From Massospora cicadina (lineage: Eukaryota; Entomophthoromycota; Entomophthoromycetes; Entomophthorales; Entomophthoraceae), in contig JAKSZP010005270.1 of NCBI GenBank assembly GCA_022478985.1, positions 186,001-250,000 of the forward strand: a DNA stretch of 64,000 nt, read 5' to 3'. A program made the position numbers and the translations under genes. Numbering within the stretch: the first letter of the stretch is position 1; each line of letters starts with the position of its first letter. The notes under the pieces were generated by a model that worked only from the letters and a program-made list of their open reading frames with translations, had not been told where the DNA came from and ran no database searches. Positions 11,609-23,646 of the stretch are shown one piece after another.

Positions 11609-12887
11609 AACTGTCTGCACCCCTGGAAACTACCGTTAATATAATTAAACATCCTGAAGGTTATTGCCTTTCTGAACTATATTAGCTTACATAGCTGAAG
11701 CGGTTATCACATGGCTTATAAATGCCATTTTTCATCCATTTGTCACCAGCAACAAAAAGAACGGCTATCCTGACCAATCTATTGGATTATTTTTGACACA
11801 TGATTGATAAATACCTAATACAGTAAATAATACTTATGCCAATCAACGCTGCCTTAATGACATTGATCAATCCATAGATATAGCAATTCAGTCCAAAACT
11901 GACCTTGAAATGGAGATTGACTTTAATCAGATACTAGTACAAATCAAAGGATTGTTGAATTAGAGAATTGAAGGAGCAGCTCTTGTCTTTCAACCATAAA
12001 CTTAAAAGTTGAGCATATCTTTATAGAAGAGCGCCTCCCTGTTAATATCCTATTGAACCAACTCCTCCTGGAGTGTTTAATTTACTTTTTTAATTGTAAA
12101 ATAAGTCATACTAGTTATTGAAGCCCAAATACTTGTTTTAATAAACAATATGACACTCCATCAGTAACTAAAAATGTGGTAGGCGATGACATGCCATTTG
12201 TGTGCCAATTCATTGATGTCTTAATGCTTTCCCAGAAAATTTTTATGCCCACAGATATTTTTGTAATTTTGTTTATTAAAATACCCACATACCTAACTCA
12301 TGCTAACTTATAGCCCTCTTCTCGCACTACTCAAAAGACCAAAACTCATTCCTCTCCAACGACCCAAAACTTGTTCTGTTCCGCTCCTCATTCAAACAAC
12401 TGCAGAGATTGATTATATCTATAGCAGGTAAAAGCTCTGTGATATAGATGTCCTCTTTTTTTATTTAAAACAAATTAAAAACTATAATAGCTTGTGAACT
12501 TATAGCTTTATCATTCTGTATGGATTTAGCATAGAGGTACCCCTGTGACACTCATATGTAAACCTTAATAAATTCTTTATGATCTAAGAATCAGGAGTTG
12601 GTAATGACAAGTATAAAGTGATGTAAGCCTGACTTAAAAAACCTCAAAAGATATCATTATACAGACGTATGGTGCGGGGCAATGTATGACTACATGAAAA
12701 ACACTGAGCCTGACTATCTGCTTTAATCAGGATGAATCAGTCATACCCTTTTCTTATTTTAGTTTACCTTAAAGCTTAAATGGTTTATGGTTCTAAGGTA
12801 TTAAATATGATGCCAATTGCACTTAGCCACGCCTGTTAGGCTTACAAAAAGCTTTACCATTTTTAGCTACTGGTGCTCAAAGATGAA
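11609..12887. other. Decayed internal retroelement sequence
   Basis: The region lies between the candidate PBS of K (plus strand) and element D. One stretch near 11840-11950 reads like coding sequence on the plus strand (DIDQSIDIAIQSKTDLEMEI), by position a gag remnant of K. The part next to D may instead belong to the leader of minus-strand element N, which continues on the other side of D. No defined gene is visible. Confidence 0.35.
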
Positions 12888-12892
12888 CATAC

Positions 12893-13633
12893 TGTTGGAA
12901 TGCAGGCTATTTTATACTCGCTGGTTTGTTTTACACTTAAATGTAAATTTTTTTCTGAAGGAGCAGTATCTCCCCACTGGTAGAATAAATAGTTCTGCGG
13001 GTTTTTTATGTAAATTATAATATGGAAACTTTGAATTATAATAAAAAAGTTGCTTGTTTTATAAATGATTTTTATTAAGTTAAACCAGGAAATCAGAAAG
13101 CAACGTCTTTAAATTACTTGCGCTTAGTATTTAAGTCACTTTGAGGCTTAAAGTGAGAGATATAAGAAATTTGGAATAGGCTGAGAATAGCCAGATCAGG
13201 TAATATGAGGTTTTAACCTATTGGAGCTCTTGAAGCTCGCCTCGCTTCAACTCAACAGCCAAGGGAGGGTGATAGCAGTTAAGTTAAACCTGTAAGGCAA
13301 GAAAAATTATACATGTAAACCAATAAACGGGTGAAAAATACTTGCACAAAGTTGGCCCCCATCCAAGCCTATAAGAGGGGGTGGTCTCTGCTTAGGTATT
13401 TGAACTAAAGTACAGGGGGATGGGGAGGAGACTCATAATGTATCCCCTGATTTTGCCACAGGTCAGCGCAACTCTGATAAACAATAGGGTTATTTGGCTG
13501 AGGAGGAGGGTTAGATAGCTTATCTTGATTCAATGGATTCCACAAAAGAATTGAGCATGGTTTTGGTGCAATATCAGACTTATTAAACTCTGATACAATC
13601 TTAATAACATATCAAACATTTCATTGTCCAACA
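12893..13633 (-). repeat. 3' LTR of element D
   Basis: On the plus strand it starts TGTTGGAATGCAGG and ends CATTGTCCAACA. The internal neighbour TTGCACCCCTTC is the complement of a GAAGGGG-type polypurine tract. It is 741 bp long. Blocks shared with the other LTR include CTTTGAGGCT-AAAGTGAGAGA and GAGCTCTTGA-GCTCGCCTC. It has 5 C at the place where the 5' LTR has 26. Confidence 0.9.
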
Positions 13634-13639
13634 TTGCAC

Positions 13640-14640
13640 CCCTTCAAAAGTGTTAGAGCGCGAATCAGGGCGCAAGGACCATCCATGGACTCAGTTAATG
13701 GTAACTCTGGTAGCCAGGGATTTGATAGAGTACTTATCCCCTCGCTTATAAGTGACTACAAAAGGGACTTCCAAAATAGACCCAAGCTTCTCACTTCTAG
13801 GAGTGATACAATTGTGGTAATATAATACAAAGTCTGATACTTGGAAGGAGGGAAGAGGGGTCCAGAGCTCATTTTCTGCTTGACCCTATTTAATGACAGC
13901 CTTTGAAAAATTGGTAATAGCCTCTGATTGTAACTGGATGAGGTTCTGAGCCAAGTTTTTCATGGCTTTCTCAGGGTCAGCTCTAGCAATGGAAAATATC
14001 TTTGGCTAACAAGGCCTCCACCCCAGCTTCTCGACCATATAGGATCCAGAAAGGAGACATTTTGAGGATCTAGCGGTAGCAAATATAGTAGGCCATGAGG
14101 GCACTGGGTAAGTAGAGACCCCAGGTAAAAGGGTTTGAAGTGGCCTTCTTTCTGATATATAAGATCAGGGTTCCATTAACTCTTTCTACGGTACCATTTT
14201 TAGGAGGGTTATAGGGGGAAGAAAAGAACTGTTGGGCCCAATTGAGGTATCTAGGATCTTTACCATTCTTGAAATGAAGTTCTATTCTTTATTACAGATA
14301 AGGACTTGAGGAAATCCATGGCGGTTGTTAATATGCTTATGGAAAAATGTGGCTGTAGCCTTCGCAGTTTGGAAAAAAGAGACACAGCTTCAACCCATTT
14401 GGTAAAATGATCAAAACTTACCAGGATATATCATTCTACTCCCAGTAGTCTGGGGTAGAGGGCCCACCACATCTAGACTAGTTGTGTGGAAAGGCTGTTG
14501 AGGAGTGGTAGGTTGGTATTAATACTTGCTCTTGATACTTACTGCTTTTTACAGGCCAGACAGGCATCCAGATCTTCAGTTATGGTCTCCATGATGCCCT
14601 CTTTTAGTAGCGTTCTTTAATCATTCATAAGTTTTTAATA
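13640..14640 (-). pseudogene. gypsy D integrase remnant
   Basis: The minus strand shows the zinc-binding end DACLACKK near 14550 and the third catalytic site in the segment YNPPKNGTVERVNGTL (about 14170-14215). Frameshifts and stops split it. The equivalent of F (36720-36905, NGAVERVYG) is clearer. The family protein is a DDE integrase that joins element DNA to the genome. Confidence 0.7.
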
Positions 14641-14776
14641 GTCTTCATGCCCCAGGATGGTGTGAGACCCCAGAATTACAGGTACTTTCTCTAATGGACG
14701 GAGATAGGGCAACCAATTTACACCTCTTTTCTTATATAACTTCCCACTTTCCACTTTGGTATTGCTGGAGTGCCAG

Positions 14777-15356
14777 CTAGCATCTTTTGCACAGGTTCAT
14801 CCTAATCGGCCCACACGTCAGGAGTCGTAAAAAGGTCATGTAACCTCTCAGCTTCATTATTATCCAGGTGAATCCAGTTAGGCGCGTCAACCCATCAACT
14901 TTTATATGACAAGTTCCCGCCCAATGCTCAATTGTCATGTCATAATGCTGGAGCCTCAAAGCCCAGCGAGCCAACCATACCATATTGTCCTTCATATTCT
15001 GCAACCACTTTAAAGAAGCGTTGTCAGTAACCACTTTTGAATGAAGTTTCATATATGTAAGGGCGGTAGTATTTTACAGCGAGCAAGACAGCTAGGCACT
15101 CCTTCTCAGTGATACTGTAGTTACGTTCGGCCTTTGAGTGTATCTTGCTGAAGTAGGACACAGGATGATAGTCTCCATGCTCAATCCATTGAGCCAAGAT
15201 AGCTCCAACGGCATAATCAGAGGCATCCGTGAACAACATGAAAGGCTTGCCATAGTCTGGGTGGTGGAGGATAGGCCTTTGTTGCAATAGCTCCTTCAGG
15301 TTATCAAAGGCGGCTTTTTGTTCAGCACCACAATATAAAGGAGTGCTTTTAGCCAA
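14777..15356 (-). pseudogene. gypsy D RNase H domain
   Basis: Two overlapping open stretches carry a typical gypsy RNase H. It has the substrate-loop block FMLFTDASDYAVGAILAQW with the first catalytic Asp, then SKAERNYSITEKECLAVLLA with the catalytic Glu, and KVVTDNASLKWLQNM with the next Asp. After that comes YDMTIEHWAGTCHIKVDGL, where the usual N-x-x-AD-x-LSR has become HIKVDGLTRL. A frame change splits the domain near 15040. This is one of the best preserved parts of D. Confidence 0.85.
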
Positions 15357-16300
15357 GAGGCGGAAGAGGGGCTCACTGAGCTGGGAGAATTAGCAGTGAA
15401 TTGATGGTAATACCCCATCATGCCCAAGAATACTTTGATGCTGCAAAGGGTTTTGGTCGCTGGCATCTTGGATATTGTTTTGACCTTATTCTTGTAGAGT
15501 TTTTATCCCAACTTGTGAGATGGAGTGCACAAGAAATTCAGCTTCTTTTTGAAGAACGTACATTTAGATGGCTTTAGCTTGATGGTAGATGACCGTAAGC
15601 GTTGGAATACTTCTTTAAAGTGCAGGAGGTGTTCGTTAAAAGTTTTGGAGCAACTGTGATATCAAGATAGACGATCACACAACTTAGTTTAAAATCCTAA
15701 AGTATGTGATCCATTCCCCGCTGAAAATTGCAGGCGCATTACACAACCCCTGAGGTAACTGAGTGGGTTATAATAGGCCTTCGCTGCAGATAAGAGCGAT
15801 TTTCTCTGGTCTTGGTGAGAAAGGTCCATTTGCAAATACCAACTAGATAAGTCATTAGCGGAAAAAACTTGGATTCAGAGAGTTGAGCCAGCGCTTCGTC
15901 AATATGAGGGATAGGGTAACTATCTTTCTTGGTAGAGTTGTTCAGTTTGCGATAGTCCATAACTACACAATGACCTATATCTTTCTTGTTTATTAATAAA
16001 AGAGGGGAAGACCAAAAGCTTTGGGACGGCACCAACAACCCAGCGTCCAAAAACTGTTTGATCTCCATCTGCACCTGTAGCTCCTCAACTTTTGATTTGC
16101 GGTAGGGTTTGGATTGGATAGGGAGAGCATCCCTAATGTCGATGGTATGAGTCCAACCCTTCATGTGCCCGTAGTCAGTATTAGATTTAGAGAAAATGTC
16201 GCTATAGGCCTCTAGTAGAGTGCGGACAATGTCAAGCTCAGCAGGGGTTAATTCATCAGAAATATATATAGAGAGAAGACTACATAACAATTGGTCCACA
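15357..16300 (-). pseudogene. gypsy D reverse transcriptase remnant
   Basis: The 5' half is open within 15739-16530: SKPYRKSKVEELQVQMEIKQ, then FLDAGLLVPSQS, WSSPLLLINKKD and CVVMDYRKLNNSTKKDSYP, followed by a decayed MDLASGYWQ block. The catalytic box reads VYLDITV (YLD at 15661-15669), lacking one of the two Asp codons seen in F and C. The connection TIKLKPSKCTFFKKKLNFL follows. It is inactive by deletion and frame breaks. Confidence 0.85.
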
Positions 16301-17300
16301 GGTAAGCCCATATCCACCATTGACCTGATGTAGTGAACCTGCTTAATTTCTTCAATGGGAATCAGCAGGCCTTTTCCAATTTCCTGATGCTTTTTTACAA
16401 TTATGTCCTTCTTGGTAAGATGCCTTAACAGGAAATCAATAAGACGTTGATAAGCAGGGTAAAGTACGCCTGGCAATACACTGGGCTCCAAAGGGCTAAC
16501 TCCCTCAATGCTGATGAGGGTAGTAGACATTTGTGTAGGATTTGAAAGGTAATCTTAGTGTCAATCACATTTTTTCACTCCCCTTAATTATTCCTCTTTA
16601 TAAGCATAGAAATGGATTTCTTATAGACAGTTAACTAATTTGAGGCTACATCTGAGTATTCTGTCCTGCCATTGTGTAGTGTAAGAATAAAAAGGAGGAG
16701 GATGGGACCATCTAGTGCTAAAAAAAGGAGGAGGGATAATCAACTATGCAAGCTATTCTTTTTTATTAAGCTCATTGTGGGTCAGAATCAGAGGAGCCTC
16801 GTAGTTAATCAGGGAGAGATATCCCTGCTTCAAGTTAATTATCCCTTTATACTCAAGCATAAAGTAGGAACCAATGAGTAGATCATAGGTATTGTTAGCC
16901 AGGGGCACCGCGGGGGCTTACAATATGAGTTCCCAGATAGGATGGGCATGGATGAGTAGGCACCAATAGCGCAAGTGCTGGCGGGACCAGAAGATTAAAT
17001 TATTGGGTGTAGTTGGGGTCACGGGCCAGCTTAATCTTTTTTATGAGTTTTGATGATACCACATTCACTGGGGATCCAGTATCAATGATAGCTGTGACCT
17101 GCACTCCATTGAAGATGACCTCAACCTTTGTTAATGTTCAACACAATTTTTGGGAAAGAGCTAGGACTTCCTTTAAAAGGGGAGTAGAAGCAAGTCTTTT
17201 GGACGTTTCATGGTATTTGCCTTGGATAGACTTCATGGTATGAACGCATTGATTTGATCGAATCTGTGTGGCAATGAGCTTATCAGCATCACTAGCAGTG
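16301..17300 (-). pseudogene. gypsy D protease and linker
   Basis: An intact retropepsin active-site motif IIDTGSPVNVVSSKL is seen on the minus strand (DTGSP at 17069-17083), the only unaltered DTG among the gypsy proteases here. Later comes the segment GIINLKQGYLSLINYE, the place where the family member F carries LINE copy 1. The open frame 15739-16530 begins in this linker with LPGVLYPAYQRLIDFLLRHL. Frames are interrupted between these parts. Confidence 0.75.
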
Positions 17301-18612
17301 TCATTAACCTAAAAACCTTTCAACAATTGTTGGAGGTAAGTTTGGCATGATAACCTATCCATGTCTACTCTTTATGGGTTTAACCTGTCAGGTACCCTTA
17401 TTTCAACAGGAGTTCCCTTTACATAATAGCTAACATCATCACCATCCCCTTCAGATTCATCATCAGAGAGTCCATCGGACAGGGAGTAGGTTCCAGGCAT
17501 CACTTGTTACAGGTGAGGGACGGGGGCCGCTCCTCAACATTATTAGCTTTTGGAGGTGGCGTTGTATATGTCACGGCCCTACATTTCTCCTTTGAAGTAT
17601 CAGGTTTCAGACTAAAGAGGGCCAGAGGAGAGATTAAGGGAGATAGAGGTAGCGTCTTCAAGGGACGTGACAGTTATCCCACTTGAGAAAGCCGCTCTGG
17701 AGAAAGCGGAGATAAAGGCAAAGGGTTGATAGTCTTCACCAGCTGACTTTTTGGAGCTGAAGATGGAGAGAAGCACTGCCCCATCACTGCTAGTATTCTC
17801 TGGCTATCCTCACAAGGGGGAGGAGCATCTAGTTGCCGCGGCACTGAGAGAGCAGGTTGCTCAAGAGGAACAGCCTTGGGAGAGGCTAAAGGGGTCAGAA
17901 TTGATTCTCGCCTCAGAGCTCTTTGCGTGAAGTCAAGTTTTTAAAAGTCCGCCACCCATAGCAGAGCCTCTTTTAGATCCCAATATTTTGGAAGGTGCGC
18001 TTAACTGCAGAGATATGCATTGCTAAAGAAGGATAGGCCACCAAGCCAGCAAAGACAGCAGCAATAGCGTCGTCTATAGGGAGCCTTTTTGCAAGAAATA
18101 GAGGGTGAGCTTCACTATAAACCACTCCCTAAAAGAGGCGATTGATTCTCCATTTTTCAAGCGAAGGCTCATAAAGGCCTGTTTCTTTATTTGCAAACTT
18201 TGTGTGGAGCCAAATTCATCAGTGAAGGCTTGCTTAATCTCCTCCCAGGTGCTGAGGGTGGCCATGGTTGGAACCATTATCTCCTGAGCCACACGACTCA
18301 GGCTGAGAAGGATGTATTAAAATGTTTGTTGGTTAGTTGCTCTTTCCATAACTATTTCATAAACAAATAAAGGAGGCAATACTGTCCTCACCAGGGGTGA
18401 ACTTGCCTCTGAGAGGGGGTTTATAAATGATAGTGGAGGCCCCATGAGAGCCTTGATAAGAGTGCTTCTCAATCCATTTAAGGCGAGATAAAGCACTAGC
18501 TAGATGTTATTCTAAAGCAGACAGCCTGGGGTTGGATAGTGCGGGAAGGTTGTGAGGGTCACTTTTACCACCAACCTTCATTTTTTTAAAAGTGTTTTTT
18601 GTGGTGTACAAG
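17301..18612 (-). pseudogene. gypsy D gag remnant
   Basis: The clearest open part (18074-18292) reads MVPTMATLSTWEEIKQAF and QIKKQAFMSLRLKNGESIAS, a retrotransposon gag-type capsid segment. It aligns with F near 27470-27620 (TLKTWAEVKKALIEEF). The remaining part is proline-rich and low-complexity with several stops. No full CCHC knuckle was seen. The 5' end of gag lies just inside the PBS. Confidence 0.7.
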
Positions 18613-18631
18613 CCCCCTGTAGTAAGCAACA
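18613..18631 (-). other. Primer-binding site of element D
   Basis: The plus strand CCCCCTGTAGTAAGCAACA is the complement of the shared PBS with two changes. It lies two bases from the LTR start at 18634. Confidence 0.75.
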
Positions 18632-18633
18632 TT

Positions 18634-19390
18634 TTCTGGAATTCAGGCTGTTTTTATGCTTGTTGGTGCGCTTTACAACCGAATTTCAACAATATTTCCG
18701 CAGGAGAAGTATTCTCAACTACTGGAATAAATAGTCCAGGGAGTTTAATTGCGTAAATTACATTATGAAAACTTTGAATAATACTAAAAGTTTGGTTGTG
18801 CTATAATTATTTTATTAAGTTGGACTGGGAGATTAGAAAGTGAATTCTTTCAATTTTTGCTGCTTAGTATTAAAATCACTTTGAGGCTCAAAGTGAGAGA
18901 TTGAGAAATTTGGAATAGGCTGTGAATAGCCAATTAGGAATATGGGGTTTCAACCTATTAGAGCTCTTGAGGCTCGCCTCACTTTAACTTAATGGCCGAG
19001 GGAGGGTTGATAGCAGATAAGATAAACCCATGAGGCAAGGATTTTATACATTTGAACCAATCAACGGGTGGAACAATTTTTGCACCTTGGTCCCCCCCCC
19101 CCCCCCCCCCCCCCCCCTCCAAGCCTATAAAAGTGGTGGCATTTGCTTATGTGGTTGAACTAAGCTACAGGGGAGAAGGGAGGGGACTTAGAATGACTCC
19201 CCTGATTTTGCCATGAGTTTGGCGCAACCCTGCTACACACAATAGGGTTATTTATCTGAGGAGGGGGTTAGACAGCTTACCCCTATTCAAGGGATTCCAC
19301 CGAGAATCAACCAGGGTCTTTGGTGCAATATCAGACTTATTTAACTCCAATAAACTCTTATTAACATATCAAGTATGTAATTGTACAACA
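18634..19390 (-). repeat. 5' LTR of element D
   Basis: Its plus strand aligns with 12893-13633 along the whole length and ends TGTACAACA before the duplicated CATAC. Its start has decayed to TTCTGGAATTCAGG. It is 757 bp; the extra length comes mostly from the C run at 19092-19117. A TATA-like TTTATAGGCTTGG (minus strand) lies next to that run. Confidence 0.9.
19092..19117. repeat. Poly(C) run, 26 nt, in the 5' LTR of D
   Basis: The 26 consecutive C (26 G on the element's sense strand) correspond to 5 C in the other LTR of the same element (about 13360). In element orientation the run lies just downstream of the TATA-like box. Confidence 0.9.
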
Positions 19391-19395
19391 CATAC

Positions 19396-19714
19396 CATTG
19401 CACAAATTGTTAGTAAATATTTGCTTCAGCGCTGTCACGTTTGAGGCACCAAATCAAAGTTACCCTAAGCCTCAAGAATTAAGCATTTGGCCCTTACCCA
19501 AAAAAGATACAACCCAGCCCTATGTCACTTACTCCAATAGATCTGATGCTAGTCATATAACATGTAATAAACAGTAAGCTAGGAACTATGCAAGTCACTG
19601 CAATGATATAGTCGCGAAACTCACAATCTATGTGGTATACTAATATACTGATGGCTCAGGATAGACAAAGCGCATATTATAGGTGTAAACTTTTAGGCTT
19701 ATATTACTCATCTA
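19396..19714 (-). other. Leader or early internal region of element N
   Basis: By position this is the sequence downstream of the N primer site on the minus strand, split from its continuation (left of 12888) by element D. The minus strand is full of stops. On the plus strand a frame stays open from 12811 across the D insertion point to about 19580 once D and one target copy are ignored. I do not recognise its product and it may be chance. Confidence 0.4.
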
Positions 19715-19732
19715 CCCTTGTAATGAGTACCA
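19715..19732 (-). other. Primer-binding site of element N
   Basis: The minus strand reads TGGTACTCATTACAAGGG, the shared PBS with three G-to-A or C-to-T type changes, two bases from an LTR end in ACA. Confidence 0.6.
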
Positions 19733-19734
19733 AC

Positions 19735-20800
19735 TGTAAACATTTAGGTCTACTGCAAAGGTTCTGATATGTGCTTTGTATAAATCGTTGATAGTAATGG
19801 AATGAGCTAACAATACTATGAAGACTATATCCTCAATTGAATTTTCACAACCAAATTGAGTGTTGTCTCCAATGCTGGACTAGTGCTAAAGCTCTTCCTT
19901 CTATCCTTGAAGGGACTTCTGGTAAATCAAGTGTACTACTCCCTCTGACTCTTCCTCCTGATGTAACTTAACATACTAGTAGGTTCAGAGGTTCTCTCTT
20001 CCTCGCTTAAAGATTCCTGTGGAGATCTTGATAGGAATAAATAGACGAAATATCAATATTTCAATTTAAATCCAAGAGTAAAAAATACACTAAAAAATGA
20101 CAGTATAGATATTTCCTATAAGTCTTCACGTTTTATTTCATGTCTGCTTATTTAATAGAAACACGGATATATAGGGGAATCTGGCGCCTAACTCTTTTGT
20201 TGGCGCCCCAATAGGAAACAACAGCTATCACAAATGGATTGACCTTTTGGAGTCGCCTCAAATGATGATCTATCTCATCTGTTTAGTCAGTTTTTGCATT
20301 CAGCTAGAATTTGACCCCTTTTGGCTTTAATTAAAGAACATGTCCCAACGCCTTTTCTCAACCCCAGTGGATCACCCTTTTTAGAATATCAACCTGCTTA
20401 GATATTAAGACCTTTTACTCATTAGCAGCAGGTCATGTTACCTAAAATGGTAAGTTGCAAGATGCTACCAAAAGTGTTTTCAACGCCCTACAATAATTTA
20501 AATCCCTCAATCAATTAGCGACAAACTCTGATTGATTCATACACTATAAAGTAATTATCGATTTGGTAAATCAATTATTGCTTGACTTGTTATTTGTTGG
20601 GAATCATCCACGACAAAAAATTAAAATACCAGTGGAATTGAACCTTACAGATTAGTTTATATCCCATTAGGAATTATATCAAACAATAATTATATTATTG
20701 GATTTGGCAAAGAGGCGTTGTAACTCAACTACACAGGTTTTACTACATAGAACTAATGGGTACTGTTTTAAGACAATATCTTATACCAAAATCAACCTAA
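19735..20800 (-). repeat. 5' LTR of element N (H family)
   Basis: The minus strand has the same landmarks as the H LTR in the same order. There is a GGCGCCA then TTCCCCTATATATCC promoter-like block (about 20170-20200), GATCTCC...GAACCTCTGAA (about 19990-20030), and the end CATATCAGAACCTTTGCAG...TTTACA before the PBS. The right limit is estimated from the 1065-bp H LTR and is not seen directly. Confidence 0.5.
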
Positions 20801-22676
20801 AAAGTAATAAGCAATAATAAGGAATATTATTAATCAAGTTAGGAGGTCACTGTAGTATCTAGTACTTCCAGCGGCTCTTTTAGCTTGCTCCTATAAATCT
20901 TCTTAATTGACCCTAAATTCTTTTAGAGATTAAAGGTCCCATGCCATTCACATTCTTCACCATATATGCTCATTATACCCTCGTTCTCGTTGGTGCTTAT
21001 AATATTTACCAAACAGCACTCCAAATGGTTCAACTAAAATTATTATACCAAATTGAGCCAAAGAGGTGAGAATTAAGGCTCAGAGTATTTCCCCTATATA
21101 GAGGCATTTTACTGTACATAGTCATTTTATGGGCGAATGGCGCTGATAATTATAAAGCCCTATTACTGCTGGTTTTTATACTAACACAAGGTGGGATAAG
21201 ATGATTAAGCCAGATAAATTGTTGTAATAAAATATTTGAGATCACAGCGTCAATAGCCAAAAAGTGTGTAAGGGGACAAAAGATTTGCCAGCGGGGTATT
21301 TTGGATCCACTAAATAGTAGATTAATACTTTAGGCCACTACTTATAAAAGCTGAGGCCACATGACATAGTAATTAGATCAATCAATTTAACTATCTATGT
21401 ATTAGTTACTATAGCACCATTCATTATATATAACTTATCATGATCGTTCATCAAACCATTTACAACAATCATCTACTAGATAGCTCACATCCACTATTAA
21501 AAATCACCCCCAGCGGATAAAGCAGAATTTTTATAATTGATTAAGCTGGATTATGTGCGCATTATGAAATGCAGTAAAGGGATATTTTACTTCCACTGAC
21601 CCTTATAAACTTATAAAATAAAAATCATTTATTTTTATTTGCTAAAGAAGCAAAAGGAACACTTGGCCGCCCTCCACCAGTTTTCCATCAAGTAGTTTGA
21701 TGATGTAGTAGCAGTACCCACTTGTCCTCATAAAGAGAATTTAGTTGTATTATATCATGATTAAGTACAAAGCCTTACAATATGCAATTAAAACACAAGG
21801 GCTTTCAATCACCTCTGGTATTACTTAAAGATGTACGTAGTCCAAGTGTTCATACCTATTGTGGAGTTAAAGTAAAAAAGCCAAAGATTGCGTGAATACC
21901 TATAATCTTTTAATTCAGCTGACACTCTGGATGTCAACAATATTAAGTCCATTGACGCTACTACATTAAATGCATTTTTAATTTATTATTGTGAATAAAC
22001 TTAAAGTGTGTGCATCGTGTACAGTAGGGCAAAATTACCATTGTGTACAAAAGTATAGAGGAATAGCTTGGACTCACGCCCTATACAGATCATTGTATAA
22101 AACAACAAGTCATAAAGCCCAATACAACTACGTCTGTAAAGTTTATAGTGCATTGCTGCTGTAGTTCATAACAATTGTAGTATCAGCTCAAGCCTTGGCT
22201 TTACCAAATAAAACATATGATTTAATTAGAATCATTTTATAAAGACTTCAGAGTTGCAGGCTGGTTTTAATAAGAAAACTTTTTAAATACTAGTCCAAAC
22301 CTTAAGCTATAACAAATAGGAAGGACAAAGTCCACAAGCCCAAAACTAGATGTCTAAAAATTTTAGTCTCAAAAGATGACATTGATCCCGTTGGTTACCA
22401 AAATAATTGTTTATACCAAAGGAAAAATTTCATAATTAGATTTAATCTAGAAAGGCATCCTGTAAGGTCAAAATAGTAGTCTAAATATTCTAAAGGACTA
22501 CCATATATATTGGGAAAGAATTGACTTGAAAATTTAAAAAATTTATGTGGCGAGATATTTGCACCATTTTGCTTTTTAACTTTGAACAAGAAACCAACTG
22601 TGTTTTCATATAAAGCATGGCGAAATCTTGGTGCTTTTAGATAATTTGTATTTTATTATATTCTATTCATTTAGGA
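20801..22676. other. AT-rich stretch without a recognisable gene
   Basis: No long open frame, repeat partner or family motif was seen. Only a minus-strand purine stretch (CTGGTGGAGGGCGG, near 21670) stands out and could be a decayed polypurine tract. The 64-codon open stretch at 22395-22589 has no recognisable motif. Confidence 0.4.
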
Positions 22677-23625
22677 TGTTGTATATTTCATATATCTGCT
22701 CTCTAGTGAAGAATATTGGAGTAACATCTCTACTTTTAGATTTCTTTTTTCAAACTACCATAGGGGCAAATAAATAATGATTAATACATATACTAATTTG
22801 ATACAAGACCACAAATTTTTGTTAATAGTTCATGCTAAAATTAGCCCTTTTATTAACTTTGAGGGGGTATGACAAGTACAATAATTTTATCCCACCTAAT
22901 TGGCTACGATAATGTCAGCTCTAAATTATGACAACAATTACATTGCTTCCAAATGGCTAAGGCTTGATCTCAATGAATGGAGATCTTTTACTAAAAATGT
23001 GTGTTTACAGCTGTAAGAGTTACAACAAAGTACAAACCATTTTTGAAATTATGATTGGTTCCAAAGAAGCTTCCATTTAGATAGAATTTCATACAACAAT
23101 CTAAAACACATATGTATGCTTAAATACTTAACCTTTAATTTAAAACTAACTAATAAAATTGACAATATTTATCAGATTATGGATTAACACATAAGCTGTT
23201 ACCCATATCCAGACATATATGTTTACTCAAGGTTAAGTGTCATTTACAAAACAACGCACCATCAGAAGAGGTGAGATGTACTTCCTTCCATGTACGATGC
23301 CCCTAGCCCACATGAGATATGTAAATTCTTTGAAAAGAAGTTACACGTAAGTTAAAAGATCTATTCCTAGTTTTATTACTTTCTAAGATAATCTCATATG
23401 GAAAAGTGTATAAGAATACTAATAAATATAGATATAGAAATAACCTAATACTTAGTCTACCTAATCTCTTCCACTTCCAACAAGAGTTAATCAAGTGAAC
23501 TTAGAAGAAAAACTTTGGCCTCCCCTTTTTTTGCAGTTGAAAACTATTAAGCATACCACACCTGTCAAATTATCGATTTCTGGGTCAGCAAAAAGCAAAC
23601 AAACCAAATAACCATAATTCTTACA
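22677..23625 (+). repeat. 5' LTR of element G
   Basis: It starts TGTTGTATATTT and ends CATAATTCTTACA two bases before the PBS. It aligns with the four pieces of the split 3' LTR. The left end is less certain because the bases before both copies also look alike (TTAGGA and TTAGAA). Confidence 0.65.
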
Positions 23626-23627
23626 AG

Positions 23628-23646
23628 TGGTGCTCTCTACATGGGG
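23628..23646 (+). other. Primer-binding site of element G
   Basis: TGGTGCTCTCTACATGGGG differs from the shared PBS at two places and lies two bases after the LTR. Confidence 0.65.

Larger units (their letters stand above)
12893..19390 (-). mobile_element. Ty3/gypsy element D, full length, minus strand
   Basis: Two LTRs (12893-13633 and 18634-19390) flank a 5-kb internal region with gag, protease, RT, RNase H and integrase in gypsy order on the minus strand. The host bases CATAC occur on both sides (12888-12892 and 19391-19395), a perfect 5-bp target-site duplication. Proteins and LTRs show it to be the same family as F. All frames are broken. The host sequence to the right is the leader of element N, so D inserted into N. 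Confidence 0.93.

Noticed and set aside
12310..12440. Possible host exon followed by a GT splice donor (CAGGTAAAAG)
   Set aside because: The open part is short, has no recognisable motif, and the splice-like string is expected often by chance.
19396..19580. Copia-type protease or gag in the open plus-strand frame
   Set aside because: No DSGA or DTG motif could be defended, and the region is the leader of minus-strand element N.
22395..22589. 64-codon minus-strand open stretch as a small membrane protein
   Set aside because: Phe-rich reading of AT-rich DNA next to an LTR, without start context or motif.
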